In this document: one piece after another, positions 25,423 to 35,349 of the stretch
Layout: each line of letters starts with the position of its first letter
How positions within the stretch are numbered: position 1 is the stretch's first letter
Assembly: GCA_965230485.1 (NCBI GenBank)
Contig: CBDDLA010000001.1
Coordinates: 682,001-746,000 of the forward strand
From: Putridiphycobacter sp965230485
Lineage (GTDB): Bacteria; Bacteroidota; Bacteroidia; Flavobacteriales_D; Crocinitomicaceae
Length of the DNA stretch: 64,000 nucleotides
Direction: 5' to 3'
The notes under the pieces: model-generated
Seen by the model: only the letters and a program-made list of their open reading frames with translations
The model's database searches: none
Told to the model about the DNA's origin: nothing
Position numbers and translations under genes: made by a program

Positions 25423-28400
25423 TTAATGGCTAAAATTGTAATGATCTTGCATTCGTTTACCTGAAAAATATTCATTCCCTTCTTTATCAATATAGCCCTT
25501 AAAACTTTTTATATAAGCAAATCCGTTTTGAAAATAGGGCACCACAATATACGGCATTGGATATGCGCCTGCCAATGATAATTCATATTTTGGTTGAATG
25601 ACCCACTGTCCTGTTTTATCAATAAAGCCAAGTTTTTTATTGGCTGTCAATACTGGTGCAAGTCCATCTGAGAAGTTTCCAGCATCTAAAATTGAATCGG
25701 AAAGAACAAGAACAATCTCCCCATTAGTATTGTAATATCTATACTTTTCACTTTCATGCCACCTTTTTACAAAAGTTTCTTCATTAATTTTAGATAGCGA
25801 ATCCGACCAATCATCATGTTTTAAGACAACTGCAAGCCCATCATAAAAACCATAGTCTTGAGACAACGCATAATCTTTGTAATTATCTAATACAGTTGGA
25901 ATAAAATAATCATCAAATTCTAATTCAGTACCGTTTGAATCTATAAATATTGGCCTCCAAAGTGTATCTATACAATATCTATATCCATTAATTAAAGGTC
26001 CGATATAACCATATTTAAAACTTGTTATTGGCTTACCACTTCTATCTATAACTCCTCCAGCTAGCCTATTATGCCTTACAACAAATTGTTCTTGCTTAAA
26101 GAAGCCTTCATCAGACGAAAGCATTCCTATCATATTAGAGGTATTTGAATATCCTTTGCTCTGCCCTAAAGAATCACAAAAATAGTAATCAGCATCTCCT
26201 GATAGAATACCAAAAAGATTCTTATCTAGTTGGTAGGTTTTTCTATGCGTATTTAGCGACAAAGAGAAATCTACCGATCCATCAATATTATATGCCACAA
26301 TACAACTGTCAAACTCATTAAATATCAATTTATTATCAGCAACACCATTAAAATGTTTATTGCGATTCACTTTAAACTCCTTCACCAATTCACCTTTTTT
26401 ATTGTAGATATAATAGATTTTACCGAATCGAAACCAAGCATAGTCTTCATAAAAAAAGCTTTCGAAATCATGAGCAGATTCATAAAAAAGAAGCTTTCCT
26501 TTTTCATTGAAATAATAGTGAGCATAGTGGCCGGTATGATCTCCCAGTCTATGTAATGAAGTATCTGAAGATACAGAGATAATGCCATGATAAACACCAT
26601 TTTCCTTAAACAAATTTGGAAAAACTGGGGGAATCAAATATTTACCTTTTTTATCAACTAACCCATACCGATAATGCCTTGAAGTATCTTTTACAATTGC
26701 ACCTTCATTGTACACCGCAAAAACCTGCTCAAATCTAGGTTGAATTAACCATTTCTCCTTTTTTCCGTTTTTTACAAATCCGTACAAGGGTCCGTCTCTA
26801 AACGGAATCATTTTAACTACTGTAGGATCCAATTGAATATGTTCTCTTTCTATTTTACTGACCAAAACATCATAGTCTTTATCATAATAAACGCTCAGGT
26901 CTATTGGATGAATTCCAACCATTTCTTTATGAACACACTCAGAAGTATCAACATTATCACAGTAAATGGAGGTTACCTCAACACAATACGATCCAGTTTC
27001 TCTAAATTGAAAAACGGAATCGTTTTCGCCTTTAATTGGTCTATAATTATCATTACAATCTAACCACTGATAGGTCACATTACGAGCATTAGCATAAATC
27101 TTTTTCTCGTCGTGTCGCAGACTTAAATCTGATTTTTCAATAGTTAAGTTTAATTCTAAAATTGAATCAGTTCCATTTTTGGATTGATACTTCGCCATAT
27201 AGCTTCCTGATTCAGTATAAGTCTCTTTTGTTTCAGGCCAGTAATAACTATTGCAAGACCTTATACTTTTTAATTTAGAACTGTTTAATCGCCTACTCCA
27301 ATGCTTTACATTGAGCTCTGATGCTAATCTTTGGCCCTTATCATTTTTTATTGATCTTGTGCCATAAATAATCATGTGTTCATTATTCAAACATAACACT
27401 TTTGTTGATATGTAATCATCTTTTGGCAATAGGGTTAAACTTAGAAAATTTCCTTCTTCATTAAGCGTTTGTATAGCTGTTTGATAATTTCCTCCATAAT
27501 CCGATCCTGTACTTCGAAAAGCACGAATTAAATGAGATGGATCATAATCGTGTTCTGCAGGAAAAGAACCCAACCATAAAACCTTATTGTCTTTTCCAAA
27601 ATAAACCTGACCACCACCAACCGACTTATCTAAACTAACATGATTAACCCATATTTCATTAAATGTTTCATCCATTTTCATGATGAATTTTGTTGTCAAT
27701 CGCCAATAAAATTCGTTTTTAACTACTTCATTAAAATAAACATATTGCCCTTTAATTGTTCCTAAAAGGTATACATTTCCTGATTTATCTAACTTAAGAT
27801 CACTGACATTCCCGTCATATTTACCTTTAAAGGTTTTTTCAACGAGTGAGTCACCTTCAGCATTTAGTTTTCCGAAAAAAATATGCTGTTCTCTATTGGA
27901 GATTCGCTCTATCCCCTCACCCTTAACCGTTAGTTTTTCAAACGAACCTGCAAAAAAGACATTACCTAAATCATCAACTTCTATTTTACTGATCCCTTTT
28001 TTTTCGTTATGATTAAAATGCTTTATCCATTCAAAATTTTGATTACGGTTTAACTTGATGATAAAACTGTAAGCATCATCATTTTTAAAATTAATGGTTG
28101 TGTCCGCATGTCCTATTATATTAATATTACCTCTGCATCCCCCATTAAGTAAAGTGCTCCCATCAGGATTCTGAATAATTTGCCTGATGATACACTGATT
28201 ACGATACTTAACATTTTCTATTAAACGATTTTCCCCAAGAAAAATACCATCTGTATTATACCGTTCTATGATATAGTCTTTCAGTTCACGATTATCTGAA
28301 TTTACCTCCCATCTCCCTATCACCACTTCACCATTTTCATTCACATTAAACAAGGGGGAAACCAAATCTTTACCTCTATTAATATCAATATCCCAGAGTT

Positions 28401-28671
28401 CCTTGCCATTATGATCTAACTTCTTTACGAAGTATGTATTCATGAAATCAGTCTGGGCATATTTTTTCGCTGAATCAATTTTATTCTTCCCAGTTCTATA
28501 AAGGTTGTAGATCATATAGGAATTATCATACTGATCATTTAGTAGTTTAAAAATAAAGCCTTCTCTATATTCCTCTTTATAATGCCAATTCACTTCCAAT
28601 TCTTGAGTAAATAAAACACCGTGATACAGCATCAGAAAAGTAAAGGTTAGGTAAGACCTAAATAATTTCAT
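25423..28671 (-). CDS. Large secreted WG-repeat protein
   Basis: The 1082-residue protein has a signal peptide (LTFTFLMLYHGVLFTQ). Residues about 25-480 look like a beta-propeller of the SBBP type, with recurring 'D..GNVYLLG...G' strands (KSGNVYLLGTIKGQYVYF). A Cys-containing, Ig-like segment follows (YQWLDCNDNYRPIKGEN ... GSYCVEVTS). Residues about 610-1070 hold several WG repeats (LYGFVKNGKKEKWLIQPRFEQVF, RYGLVDKKGKYLIPPVF, KLGFIDKTGQWVIQPKYE). No T9SS tail is seen. It is probably surface or periplasmic; binding or scaffold roles are only guesses. Confidence 0.85.
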   Translation of the reverse strand: MKLFRSYLTFTFLMLYHGVLFTQELEVNWHYKEEYREGFIFKLLNDQYDNSYMIYNLYRTGKNKIDSAKKYAQTDFMNTYFVKKLDHNGKELWDIDINRGKDLVSPLFNVNENGEVVIGRWEVNSDNRELKDYIIERYNTDGIFLGENRLIENVKYRNQCIIRQIIQNPDGSTLLNGGCRGNINIIGHADTTINFKNDDAYSFIIKLNRNQNFEWIKHFNHNEKKGISKIEVDDLGNVFFAGSFEKLTVKGEGIERISNREQHIFFGKLNAEGDSLVEKTFKGKYDGNVSDLKLDKSGNVYLLGTIKGQYVYFNEVVKNEFYWRLTTKFIMKMDETFNEIWVNHVSLDKSVGGGQVYFGKDNKVLWLGSFPAEHDYDPSHLIRAFRSTGSDYGGNYQTAIQTLNEEGNFLSLTLLPKDDYISTKVLCLNNEHMIIYGTRSIKNDKGQRLASELNVKHWSRRLNSSKLKSIRSCNSYYWPETKETYTESGSYMAKYQSKNGTDSILELNLTIEKSDLSLRHDEKKIYANARNVTYQWLDCNDNYRPIKGENDSVFQFRETGSYCVEVTSIYCDNVDTSECVHKEMVGIHPIDLSVYYDKDYDVLVSKIEREHIQLDPTVVKMIPFRDGPLYGFVKNGKKEKWLIQPRFEQVFAVYNEGAIVKDTSRHYRYGLVDKKGKYLIPPVFPNLFKENGVYHGIISVSSDTSLHRLGDHTGHYAHYYFNEKGKLLFYESAHDFESFFYEDYAWFRFGKIYYIYNKKGELVKEFKVNRNKHFNGVADNKLIFNEFDSCIVAYNIDGSVDFSLSLNTHRKTYQLDKNLFGILSGDADYYFCDSLGQSKGYSNTSNMIGMLSSDEGFFKQEQFVVRHNRLAGGVIDRSGKPITSFKYGYIGPLINGYRYCIDTLWRPIFIDSNGTELEFDDYFIPTVLDNYKDYALSQDYGFYDGLAVVLKHDDWSDSLSKINEETFVKRWHESEKYRYYNTNGEIVLVLSDSILDAGNFSDGLAPVLTANKKLGFIDKTGQWVIQPKYELSLAGAYPMPYIVVPYFQNGFAYIKSFKGYIDKEGNEYFSGKRMQDHYNFSH

Positions 28672-28718
28672 GATTTATGGTAGTTAATTAAAAATGGATG
28701 CTAAATATAATACAAAAA

Positions 28719-28746
28719 AAGCCATTGAACTATGATCCAATGGCTT
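28719..28746 (-). terminator. Rho-independent terminator of lpd
   Basis: Read on the minus strand, AAGCCATTG pairs with CAATGGCTT around a 10-base loop and is followed by a run of T. It lies 22 bp after the lpd stop codon. Confidence 0.85.
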
Positions 28747-28767
28747 CCATATAAATATGCTAATAAA

Positions 28768-30159
28768 TTAAATATGAATCACTTCATCATATGCGGCAGC
28801 AGCTGCTTCCATCACTGCCTCACTCAAAGTAGGATGTGGATGGACAGTTTTGATTAATTCATGTCCTGTCGTTTCTAATTTTCTAACAGCAACAATTTCA
28901 GCAATCATTTCTGTTACGTTACCACCAATCATATGACCGCCCAATAGCTCTCCATATTTGGCATCAAAAATTAATTTCACAAAGCCATCATTTGCTCCTG
29001 CTGCACTGGCTTTACCAGACGCAGAAAAAGGAAATTTACCAACTTTAATATCATATCCAGCCTCTTTTGCTGCCTTTTCCGTCATACCAACCGAAGCCAC
29101 TTCAGGAGAACAGTAGGTGCAACCAGGAATATTACCATAATCAATGGCATCCACATGCATGCCTGCAATTTTTTCAACACAAGTAATTCCTTCGGCAGAT
29201 GCCACATGAGCCAATGCTGGTCCAGCCACTATATCACCAATTGCATAGTAGCCCGGAATGTTAGTTTGATAAAAATCGTTTACCAAAACCTTTCCTTTAT
29301 CGGTAGCAATGCCAACATCTTCAAGACCAATACCTTCGAGATTAGTTTCAATACCAACTGCTGAAAGCACGATATCACACTCAATTTTTTCCTCACCTTT
29401 CTTTGTTTTTACAGTCACAACACAGCCTTTTCCAGAAGTATCAACATTTTCTACAGAAGAGTTGGTCATAATTTTCATGCCTTGCTTTTTGAAAGACCGC
29501 TCCAATTGCTTTGATACGTCTACATCTTCTACAGGCACAATATTTGGCATGTATTCAACCACTGTCACTTCTGTTCCGAGTGTATTATAAAAATAAGCAA
29601 ATTCAACGCCAATAGCTCCAGAACCAACTACAACCAACTTTTTAGGTTGAGACGGCAATGTCATGGCTTCTCTGTAGCCAATTACTTTTTTACCATCTTG
29701 AGGAATATTAGGTAATTGCCTTGATCTGGCACCAGTTGCAATAATTACACCTTTGGATGCCGTATAATCTGTTGTTTTGCCAGCTTCATCAGTAACCGAC
29801 ACCTGTTTCCCAGCTTTTACTTTTCCAAAACCTTTAATAACGTCAATTTTATTCTTTTTCATTAAAAACTGAACTCCTGCACTCATTTTATCGGCTACGC
29901 CCCTACTCCTTTTCACCATGCCTTTAAAATCAGCTTTTGGATCCTTGACAGAAATTCCATAATCTTCGGCATGAGAAATGTATTCAAAAACATTGGCACT
30001 TTTTAACAGAGCTTTTGTTGGTATACATCCCCAATTCAAGCAAATCCCCCCTAACTCAGCTTTTTCAACTACTGCTGCTTTAAACCCTAATTGTGATGCC
30101 CGAATAGCGGTAACATATCCACCTGGTCCACTTCCTAATACTATAATATCGTAATTCAT
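28768..30159 (-). CDS. lpdA: Dihydrolipoyl dehydrogenase (E3)
   Basis: The 463-residue flavoenzyme reoxidises lipoamide in pyruvate, 2-oxoglutarate and branched-chain dehydrogenases and in the glycine cleavage system. It shows the FAD motif VLGSGPGGY, the redox disulfide C40-x4-C45 in GGICLNWGCIPTK, the NAD motif VVGSGAIGVEFA, the second FAD strand AIGDIVAGPALAHVASAEG, and the C-terminal HPHPTLSE with the catalytic His-Glu pair. Length is standard. It stands alone, about 1.2 kb from gcvT, which works in a pathway that needs E3. Confidence 0.97.
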   Translation of the reverse strand: MNYDIIVLGSGPGGYVTAIRASQLGFKAAVVEKAELGGICLNWGCIPTKALLKSANVFEYISHAEDYGISVKDPKADFKGMVKRSRGVADKMSAGVQFLMKKNKIDVIKGFGKVKAGKQVSVTDEAGKTTDYTASKGVIIATGARSRQLPNIPQDGKKVIGYREAMTLPSQPKKLVVVGSGAIGVEFAYFYNTLGTEVTVVEYMPNIVPVEDVDVSKQLERSFKKQGMKIMTNSSVENVDTSGKGCVVTVKTKKGEEKIECDIVLSAVGIETNLEGIGLEDVGIATDKGKVLVNDFYQTNIPGYYAIGDIVAGPALAHVASAEGITCVEKIAGMHVDAIDYGNIPGCTYCSPEVASVGMTEKAAKEAGYDIKVGKFPFSASGKASAAGANDGFVKLIFDAKYGELLGGHMIGGNVTEMIAEIVAVRKLETTGHELIKTVHPHPTLSEAVMEAAAAAYDEVIHI

Positions 30160-30309
30160 TTATTGTGTTTTTAAAAATAATTTTGTCAGTTTATTATTTG
30201 AATCATCAACAATTAATAATCAATGACCATTAATTGCAAATTCATATCATTTTGCCTTGCGAATTTAGGAATTTCTAATTGTTATTAATCATAATTTCCA
30301 GACAAAAAA

Positions 30310-30334
30310 AAGAGCTAATCAAAAATTAGCTCTT
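30310..30334 (-). terminator. Rho-independent terminator of the DUF2795 gene
   Basis: Minus-strand stem AAGAGCTAAT / ATTAGCTCTT (10 bp, 5-base loop) is followed by a long T-run (30304-30309). It lies 8 bp after the stop of the DUF2795 gene. Confidence 0.88.
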
Positions 30335-30341
30335 CTATCTT

Positions 30342-30563
30342 TTAGTACTCATCTTCGTTAAAGAAGAAATCATCTTTAGTTGGATAATCAGGCCAAATAT
30401 CTTCTATACTTTCATATAACTCACCTTCATCCTCTATTTCTTGTAAATTTTCTACCACTTCTAGAGGCGCACCCGTACGCATGGCGTAATCAATTAATTC
30501 ATCTTTTGTAGCTGGCCATGGTGCATCTTCAACATAAGATGCTAATTCTAGCGTCCAATACAT
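30342..30563 (-). CDS. DUF2795 domain protein
   Basis: This 73-residue, acidic protein begins MYWTLELASYVEDAPWPATKDELIDYAMRTGAPLEVVENLQEI, the signature of the small DUF2795 family conserved in Bacteroidota, and ends in a highly acidic tail (DDFFFNEDEY). A longer frame starts nine codons upstream at 30590, but that ATG overlaps the promoter box at 30588-30595, so MYWTLEL is preferred. The function is unknown; the helical domain is thought to bind nucleic acid or protein in other lineages. Confidence 0.88.
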   Translation of the reverse strand: MYWTLELASYVEDAPWPATKDELIDYAMRTGAPLEVVENLQEIEDEGELYESIEDIWPDYPTKDDFFFNEDEY

Positions 30564-30587
30564 AGTTTGTTGTTTTAAACTTTTTTG

Positions 30588-30595
30588 CAAAAGTA
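30588..30595 (-). promoter_or_regulatory. Promoter -7 box (TACTTTTG) for the DUF2795 gene
   Basis: Minus-strand TACTTTTG followed by C matches TAnnTTTG. It lies 24 bp before the chosen start and overlaps the upstream alternative ATG, which settles the start choice. Confidence 0.7.
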
Positions 30596-30654
30596 GTTGT
30601 TAATTCTTCAAAAGCAAATTCTCTGCCACTTTTCTCAAAAAAAGTTTTGAACAC

Positions 30655-31206
30655 TTATACTCTGGGAATCCACGGTGTTTCTGTCGCATCTAGCCGTTTA
30701 GTGATGAATCTGCTGTAGACAAATAAGAAATCACTTAACCGATTCAAGTACATCAAACCAATATCGTAATTAGATGCTGTCTCAGTGTTCAACGCTGAAA
30801 TTAGTCTTTCTGCTCTTCTGCAAACACATCTGGCAATGTGAATAAAAGATACTGTTTCATGCCCCCCTGGAAGCACAAATGACTTCATTGGTTCTAATTC
30901 AGCGTCCATTTCATCAATTTTATGCTCAATATCTTTAATATCATCAACTGACAGCTCAGGAAGTTTCATCTTAGATTTTTCAGGGTCAGCTGCCAGCAAT
31001 GACCCTAAGGTAAATAATCGGTCCTGAATATTAATTAAAAAGGATTGATATCCTTCTTCAAGGGCCTTATCTCTTAATAAACCAATATGTGCATTCAGTT
31101 CATCAACTGTGCCATATGTTTCTATCCTGATATGATGTTTGGCAATTCTTGTTCCACCAATTAAACCAGTTAATCCTTTGTCGCCTGTTTTTGTATAAAC
31201 CTTCAT
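30655..31206 (-). CDS. Cob(I)alamin adenosyltransferase (PduO/MMAB type)
   Basis: The 183-residue enzyme transfers the adenosyl group of ATP to cob(I)alamin to make adenosylcobalamin. Family motifs are KVYTKTGDKGLTGLIGGTRIAKHHIRIETYGTVDELNAHIG (ATP site), SFVLPGGHETVSFIHIARCVCRRAERLI with the C-R-R-x-E-R element, and YLNRLSDFLFVYSR near the C-terminus. In Bacteroidota it usually serves methylmalonyl-CoA mutase, whose genes are not in this window. It is divergent from gcvT. Confidence 0.96.
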   Translation of the reverse strand: MKVYTKTGDKGLTGLIGGTRIAKHHIRIETYGTVDELNAHIGLLRDKALEEGYQSFLINIQDRLFTLGSLLAADPEKSKMKLPELSVDDIKDIEHKIDEMDAELEPMKSFVLPGGHETVSFIHIARCVCRRAERLISALNTETASNYDIGLMYLNRLSDFLFVYSRFITKRLDATETPWIPRV

Positions 31207-31282
31207 TTTATTGTTTGTATTTTTTACAAAACGAAAGTAATTATTAATTCAGCTACACCCTGAATATTTTATGAAATATTTA

Positions 31283-31290
31283 TACTTTTG
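31283..31290 (+). promoter_or_regulatory. Promoter -7 box (TACTTTTG) for gcvT-trkA-trkH
   Basis: TACTTTTG followed by C matches TAnnTTTG and lies 27 bp before the gcvT ATG. The next two genes follow within 13 bp and 5 bp, so this promoter probably drives all three. Confidence 0.7.
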
Positions 31291-31316
31291 CTACGCTACA
31301 ATTTTAAACAAATCAA

Positions 31317-32399
31317 ATGAAAAATACGACTCTCAATGATAAGCACGAGGCATTAGGTGCTAAAATGGTTCCTTTTGCAGGATTTAATATGCCGGTTCAG
31401 TACGAAGGTGTTAACATAGAGCACGAAACGGTTAGAAATGCAGTCGGTGTGTTTGATGTATCTCATATGGGAGAGTTTCTAATTGAAGGCCCAAATGCCT
31501 TAGATTTAATTCAAAAAGTGTCGGCAAATGATGCTAGCACCTTAACAATCGGAAGGGCTCAATATAGCTACTTGCCAAATGATAAAGGTGGAATTGTAGA
31601 TGATTTGATTATATACAGAGTTAAGGAAGACGTCTACTTGTTAGTGGTCAATGCTTCTAATATTGGCAAAGATTGGGATTGGATTTCAAGCCAAAATAGT
31701 ATGAAGGCTAACATGAGAAATTTATCTGACGATTACTCTTTATTGGCGATTCAAGGACCTAAGGCAGTAGAAGCCATGCAAAGCCTTACCTCAATTGATT
31801 TATCAGCTATTAAATTTTATCATTTTGAGGTAGCTGATTTTGCTGGCATTGATCATGTTATTATATCGGCTACAGGATATACTGGTTCTGGTGGATTTGA
31901 AATCTATTGTAAAAATAATGAGGTAGATCAAATTTGGGACAAAGTATTGGATGCTGGTGCTGACTTTGGCATTAAACCAATAGGCTTGGCTGCCAGAGAT
32001 ACTTTAAGACTAGAGATGGGATATTGCTTATATGGCAATGATATTAACGACACCACCTCTCCGCTTGCTGCAGGCTTAGGATGGGTAACGAAATTTACAA
32101 AAGACTTTATTAATGCTGATGAGTTGAAAGCGGAAAAAGAAGCCGGTGTAAAAAACAAGTTAGTGGCTTTTGAACTCGTTGATAAAGGTATTCCAAGGCA
32201 CGACTACCCCATTGTTGATAGTGAAGGTAATGAAATTGGGGTGGTGACTTCAGGTACCATGTCACCTAGCACTAAAAAAGCAATTGGTTTAGGTTATGTC
32301 CCTGTTGATTTGAGTAAAGTAGATAGTGAAATATACGTACAGGTGAGGAACAAACAACTAAAAGCTAAAGTGGTCAAATTACCATTTTATAAGGCCTAA
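31317..32399 (+). CDS. gcvT: Aminomethyltransferase, glycine cleavage T protein
   Basis: The 360-residue T protein moves the aminomethyl carbon of glycine from lipoyl-H protein to tetrahydrofolate, releasing ammonia. Family signs are MVPFAGFNMPVQYEGVNIEHETVRNAVGVFDVSHMGEF at the start, NDKGGIVDDLIIYRV in the folate site, SATGYTGSGGFEIYC, and AARDTLRLEMGYCLYGND with the C-terminal SGTMSPSTKKAIGLGYV. Length is standard. It is the first gene of an unusual tight cluster with trkA and trkH. Confidence 0.97.
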   Translation: MKNTTLNDKHEALGAKMVPFAGFNMPVQYEGVNIEHETVRNAVGVFDVSHMGEFLIEGPNALDLIQKVSANDASTLTIGRAQYSYLPNDKGGIVDDLIIYRVKEDVYLLVVNASNIGKDWDWISSQNSMKANMRNLSDDYSLLAIQGPKAVEAMQSLTSIDLSAIKFYHFEVADFAGIDHVIISATGYTGSGGFEIYCKNNEVDQIWDKVLDAGADFGIKPIGLAARDTLRLEMGYCLYGNDINDTTSPLAAGLGWVTKFTKDFINADELKAEKEAGVKNKLVAFELVDKGIPRHDYPIVDSEGNEIGVVTSGTMSPSTKKAIGLGYVPVDLSKVDSEIYVQVRNKQLKAKVVKLPFYKA

Positions 32400-32412
32400 G
32401 TTCTAGAGCAAG

Positions 32413-33753
32413 ATGAAAATAATAATTACGGGAGGAGGAGAAGTTGGCTATCATTTAGCGAAAATGTTAGCTGGAGAGAATCAAGATATCTATTTAGTTG
32501 ATGAAAATCAAAAAAGGCTGTCTTATATCGAATCTCATATTGATGTTTTTACAATTTTTGGTGATGCTACTTCAATAGAAGTCTTAAAACAAGCCAAAAT
32601 TGAACAGAGTGATTTGGTGATAGCCGTTACATCTTCTGAAGAAACCAATCTCCTGGTTTCAATTCTTGCTAAAAAATTTGGAGCAAAACGCTCAATTGCA
32701 AGAATCAATAACCAGGAATTATTATTACCAGAAAATTTAGCCATCTATCACGGTTTAGGGGTTGATGATTTAATTTCACCTGTTCAATTGGCCGCTCAAG
32801 AAATTAAAAGTTTAGTTCTTAAGTCTGCATTTACAGATAATTTAGAGTTTGAAGGTGGAAAACTCTCTGTAATTGGTATTTCTATTGGTGATGCATCACC
32901 TTTAAAGAACATGACCATTACGGAAAGTGCTCATCTTAACCCCAACCTGACCTTTAAACCTATTGCGCTTCATAGAAAAGAGCAAACCATCATTGTAAAG
33001 GCGGATACTAAAATATTAGAAAACGACATTCTGTATTTTGTGACTAATCCGGAATCCATAGATTTAATTATGGACATATGCGATCAGCGTTGTTTTGATA
33101 TTAAAGACATTATGATTCTTGGAGGATCGAGCATTGGACTGGCTGCTGCACAATTGTTAGAAAAGGATTACAGGGTAATTTTAGTTGAAAAAGATGCAGA
33201 ACGTTGTTCGGTTCTTGCAGGAAAGTTAAAGAATACGCTGGTTGTTAATATTGATGGGCGTGATGTAAAAGCGCTGGAAGAAGAGGGTCTTGGAGATATG
33301 GATGCTTTTGTTGCCGTAACTGCAGATTCTGAATCCAACATCATGTCTTCTTTAGTGGCCAAAAACCATGACGTTAAAAAAACCATTGCACGTGTTGAAA
33401 ACATTGACTACATTCATCTTTCTCAAAATATTGGAATAGATACACTAATCAATAAAAAAATCATTGCGGCTTCTAATATGTTTAAACATGTTAGAAAGGG
33501 TGAAATCAGTGCTGTAGGGTCTTTACATGGTGTTGATGCGGAAATTATTGAATTTAATGTGAAGGCGGGCTCAAAAGTGACTAAGAAAACGATTAATAAA
33601 TTAGGATTTCCTAAAACAGCTAATATTGTTGGGGTGATTAGAAACGATTTTGGATTTATTCCGTTTGGGAATTTTCAATTGGAAGAGGGAGACCAGGCAG
33701 TTGTATTTTCGTTGACAGAATCAATTAACAAAATAGAGAATTTCTTTTCCTAA
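32413..33753 (+). CDS. trkA: Trk potassium uptake regulatory subunit TrkA
   Basis: The 446-residue cytoplasmic subunit has two tandem RCK units. The first NAD(H) site is IITGGGEVGYHLAKML with the acidic DENQ end, the second is LGGSSIGLAAAQLL with VEKD. Each is followed by a TrkA_C regulatory lobe. It binds nucleotides and gates the TrkH channel. It lies 13 bp after gcvT and 5 bp before trkH. Confidence 0.97.
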   Translation: MKIIITGGGEVGYHLAKMLAGENQDIYLVDENQKRLSYIESHIDVFTIFGDATSIEVLKQAKIEQSDLVIAVTSSEETNLLVSILAKKFGAKRSIARINNQELLLPENLAIYHGLGVDDLISPVQLAAQEIKSLVLKSAFTDNLEFEGGKLSVIGISIGDASPLKNMTITESAHLNPNLTFKPIALHRKEQTIIVKADTKILENDILYFVTNPESIDLIMDICDQRCFDIKDIMILGGSSIGLAAAQLLEKDYRVILVEKDAERCSVLAGKLKNTLVVNIDGRDVKALEEEGLGDMDAFVAVTADSESNIMSSLVAKNHDVKKTIARVENIDYIHLSQNIGIDTLINKKIIAASNMFKHVRKGEISAVGSLHGVDAEIIEFNVKAGSKVTKKTINKLGFPKTANIVGVIRNDFGFIPFGNFQLEEGDQAVVFSLTESINKIENFFS

Positions 33754-33758
33754 AATAA

Positions 33759-35225
33759 ATGGCTAAAAAGCTCATCAATACAAGTGTAACGTTCAATGTA
33801 ATAGGCGGGCTGCTTTCTATAATGGGTACATTAATGCTCACTACTATTGGTTTCGCACTTTATTATGGAGAAGATTTTTTACCACTTTTGTTTGCCAGCT
33901 TAATCACCTTATCTTTTGGTGCATTTCTTAAATTTACGACTAAAAGCAGCCGTGATGCGGAAATAAAAAAACGAGATGGATACTTAATTGTAACCATGGG
34001 ATGGCTGTCAATGGCCGTATTTGGTACACTCCCCTATTTGGTAACGGGGTCTATCCCGAGTTTAACCAATGCCTTTTTTGAAACCATGTCAGGTCTCTCA
34101 ACAACAGGTGCTTCAATTCTCGACAATATTGAAGACATGCCAAGGGCAGTACTTTTTTGGAGAAGTTTAACCCAATGGATTGGTGGAATGGGAATTATTG
34201 TATTAACTATTGCTATTTTACCTATGTTAGGTATTGGTGGAATGGAATTATTCGTCGCAGAAGCTCCTGGACCAACGAAAGATAAAATTCATCCGCGAAT
34301 CAAAGAAACGGCCAAACGACTTTGGGTCATTTATGTTGCGCTTACTACCTTACAGACTATTCTATTTCTGTTTGCGGGAATGTCTTTTTTTGATGCGATT
34401 AATCATGCGCTTACTACAAATTCGACTGGTGGGTTTTCAACCTATCAAAACAGTATTGCTTATTTTAACTCACCACTCATTGAATACATAACTGTAATAT
34501 TTATGTTTTTAGCGGGTACAAATTTCACATTACTTTACTTTGGTTTGAAAGGAAAATTCAAAAACGTTTTTAAAAATGATGAATTCCGTTGGTACTTAAT
34601 GGCCATAATTGGTCTTGTTTTGGTATTAACACCTATCGTGTATTACAGTGGTGTCTATCAAGATTTTTCAAATTCGTTTAGAGCTACTCTTTTTCAAGTG
34701 GTTAGTATCATTACTACCACAGGGTACGCCAGTGGAGATTTCACAACATGGGGATCGTTGGCCACTTTTATTTTCTTTTTATTACTCTTTTCAGGTGCTT
34801 CTGCAGGTTCCACGAGTGGTGGAATTAAAATTGTAAGAATTATTGTGTTAATGAAAAACGGTTTCTTAGAATTTAAAAGAAGACTTCATCCAAATGCTGT
34901 TATTCAAGTAAGTTTAAACCAACACCCCGTTTCAAATACTATTATTTATAATTTATTGGCATTCATTTTTTTATATCTCTTCATTTTCACGATTGGTTCT
35001 GGAATTATGACGGCAATTGGCGTCCCTTTTGACGAAGCCATCTCTTCAGTAGCCACTTCTCTTGGTAATGTCGGTCCTGGGATTGGTGATTTAGGACCTA
35101 GCCATAGTTTTTCTCAAGTACCAGATGGCGGTAAATGGGTATTGGCTTTTCTTATGCTCTTTGGACGACTTGAACTATTTACGGTCGCACTCCTCCTTAC
35201 CCCTTATTATTGGAAAAGGAATTAA
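33759..35225 (+). CDS. trkH: Potassium transporter TrkH
   Basis: The 488-residue inner-membrane protein takes up K+ together with TrkA. Four pore-loop repeats are visible: SGLSTTGASIL, TTNSTGGFSTY, ITTTGYASGDF and LGNVGPGIGDL, each with the selectivity-filter glycine. The intramembrane-loop segment GASAGSTSGGIKIVRI is also present. It is the last gene of the gcvT-trkA-trkH run. Confidence 0.97.
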   Translation: MAKKLINTSVTFNVIGGLLSIMGTLMLTTIGFALYYGEDFLPLLFASLITLSFGAFLKFTTKSSRDAEIKKRDGYLIVTMGWLSMAVFGTLPYLVTGSIPSLTNAFFETMSGLSTTGASILDNIEDMPRAVLFWRSLTQWIGGMGIIVLTIAILPMLGIGGMELFVAEAPGPTKDKIHPRIKETAKRLWVIYVALTTLQTILFLFAGMSFFDAINHALTTNSTGGFSTYQNSIAYFNSPLIEYITVIFMFLAGTNFTLLYFGLKGKFKNVFKNDEFRWYLMAIIGLVLVLTPIVYYSGVYQDFSNSFRATLFQVVSIITTTGYASGDFTTWGSLATFIFFLLLFSGASAGSTSGGIKIVRIIVLMKNGFLEFKRRLHPNAVIQVSLNQHPVSNTIIYNLLAFIFLYLFIFTIGSGIMTAIGVPFDEAISSVATSLGNVGPGIGDLGPSHSFSQVPDGGKWVLAFLMLFGRLELFTVALLLTPYYWKRN

Positions 35226-35336
35226 ATAGTTAGTGTAAAAAAAGCTGATTTATCCTGCTGTTTCTAACTGATTTTCAGATAAAAAAAACAGCTTCTATTT
35301 GATGACATTCTGTTAAGCATACTCATGTTTTTTTCA

Positions 35337-35344
35337 TACCTTTG
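35337..35344 (+). promoter_or_regulatory. Promoter -7 box (TACCTTTG) just before recQ
   Basis: TACCTTTG matches TAnnTTTG, but only 5 bases separate it from the recQ ATG at 35350. The transcript would then begin at or next to the start codon (leaderless). Confidence 0.55.
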
Positions 35345-35349
35345 AGGCT

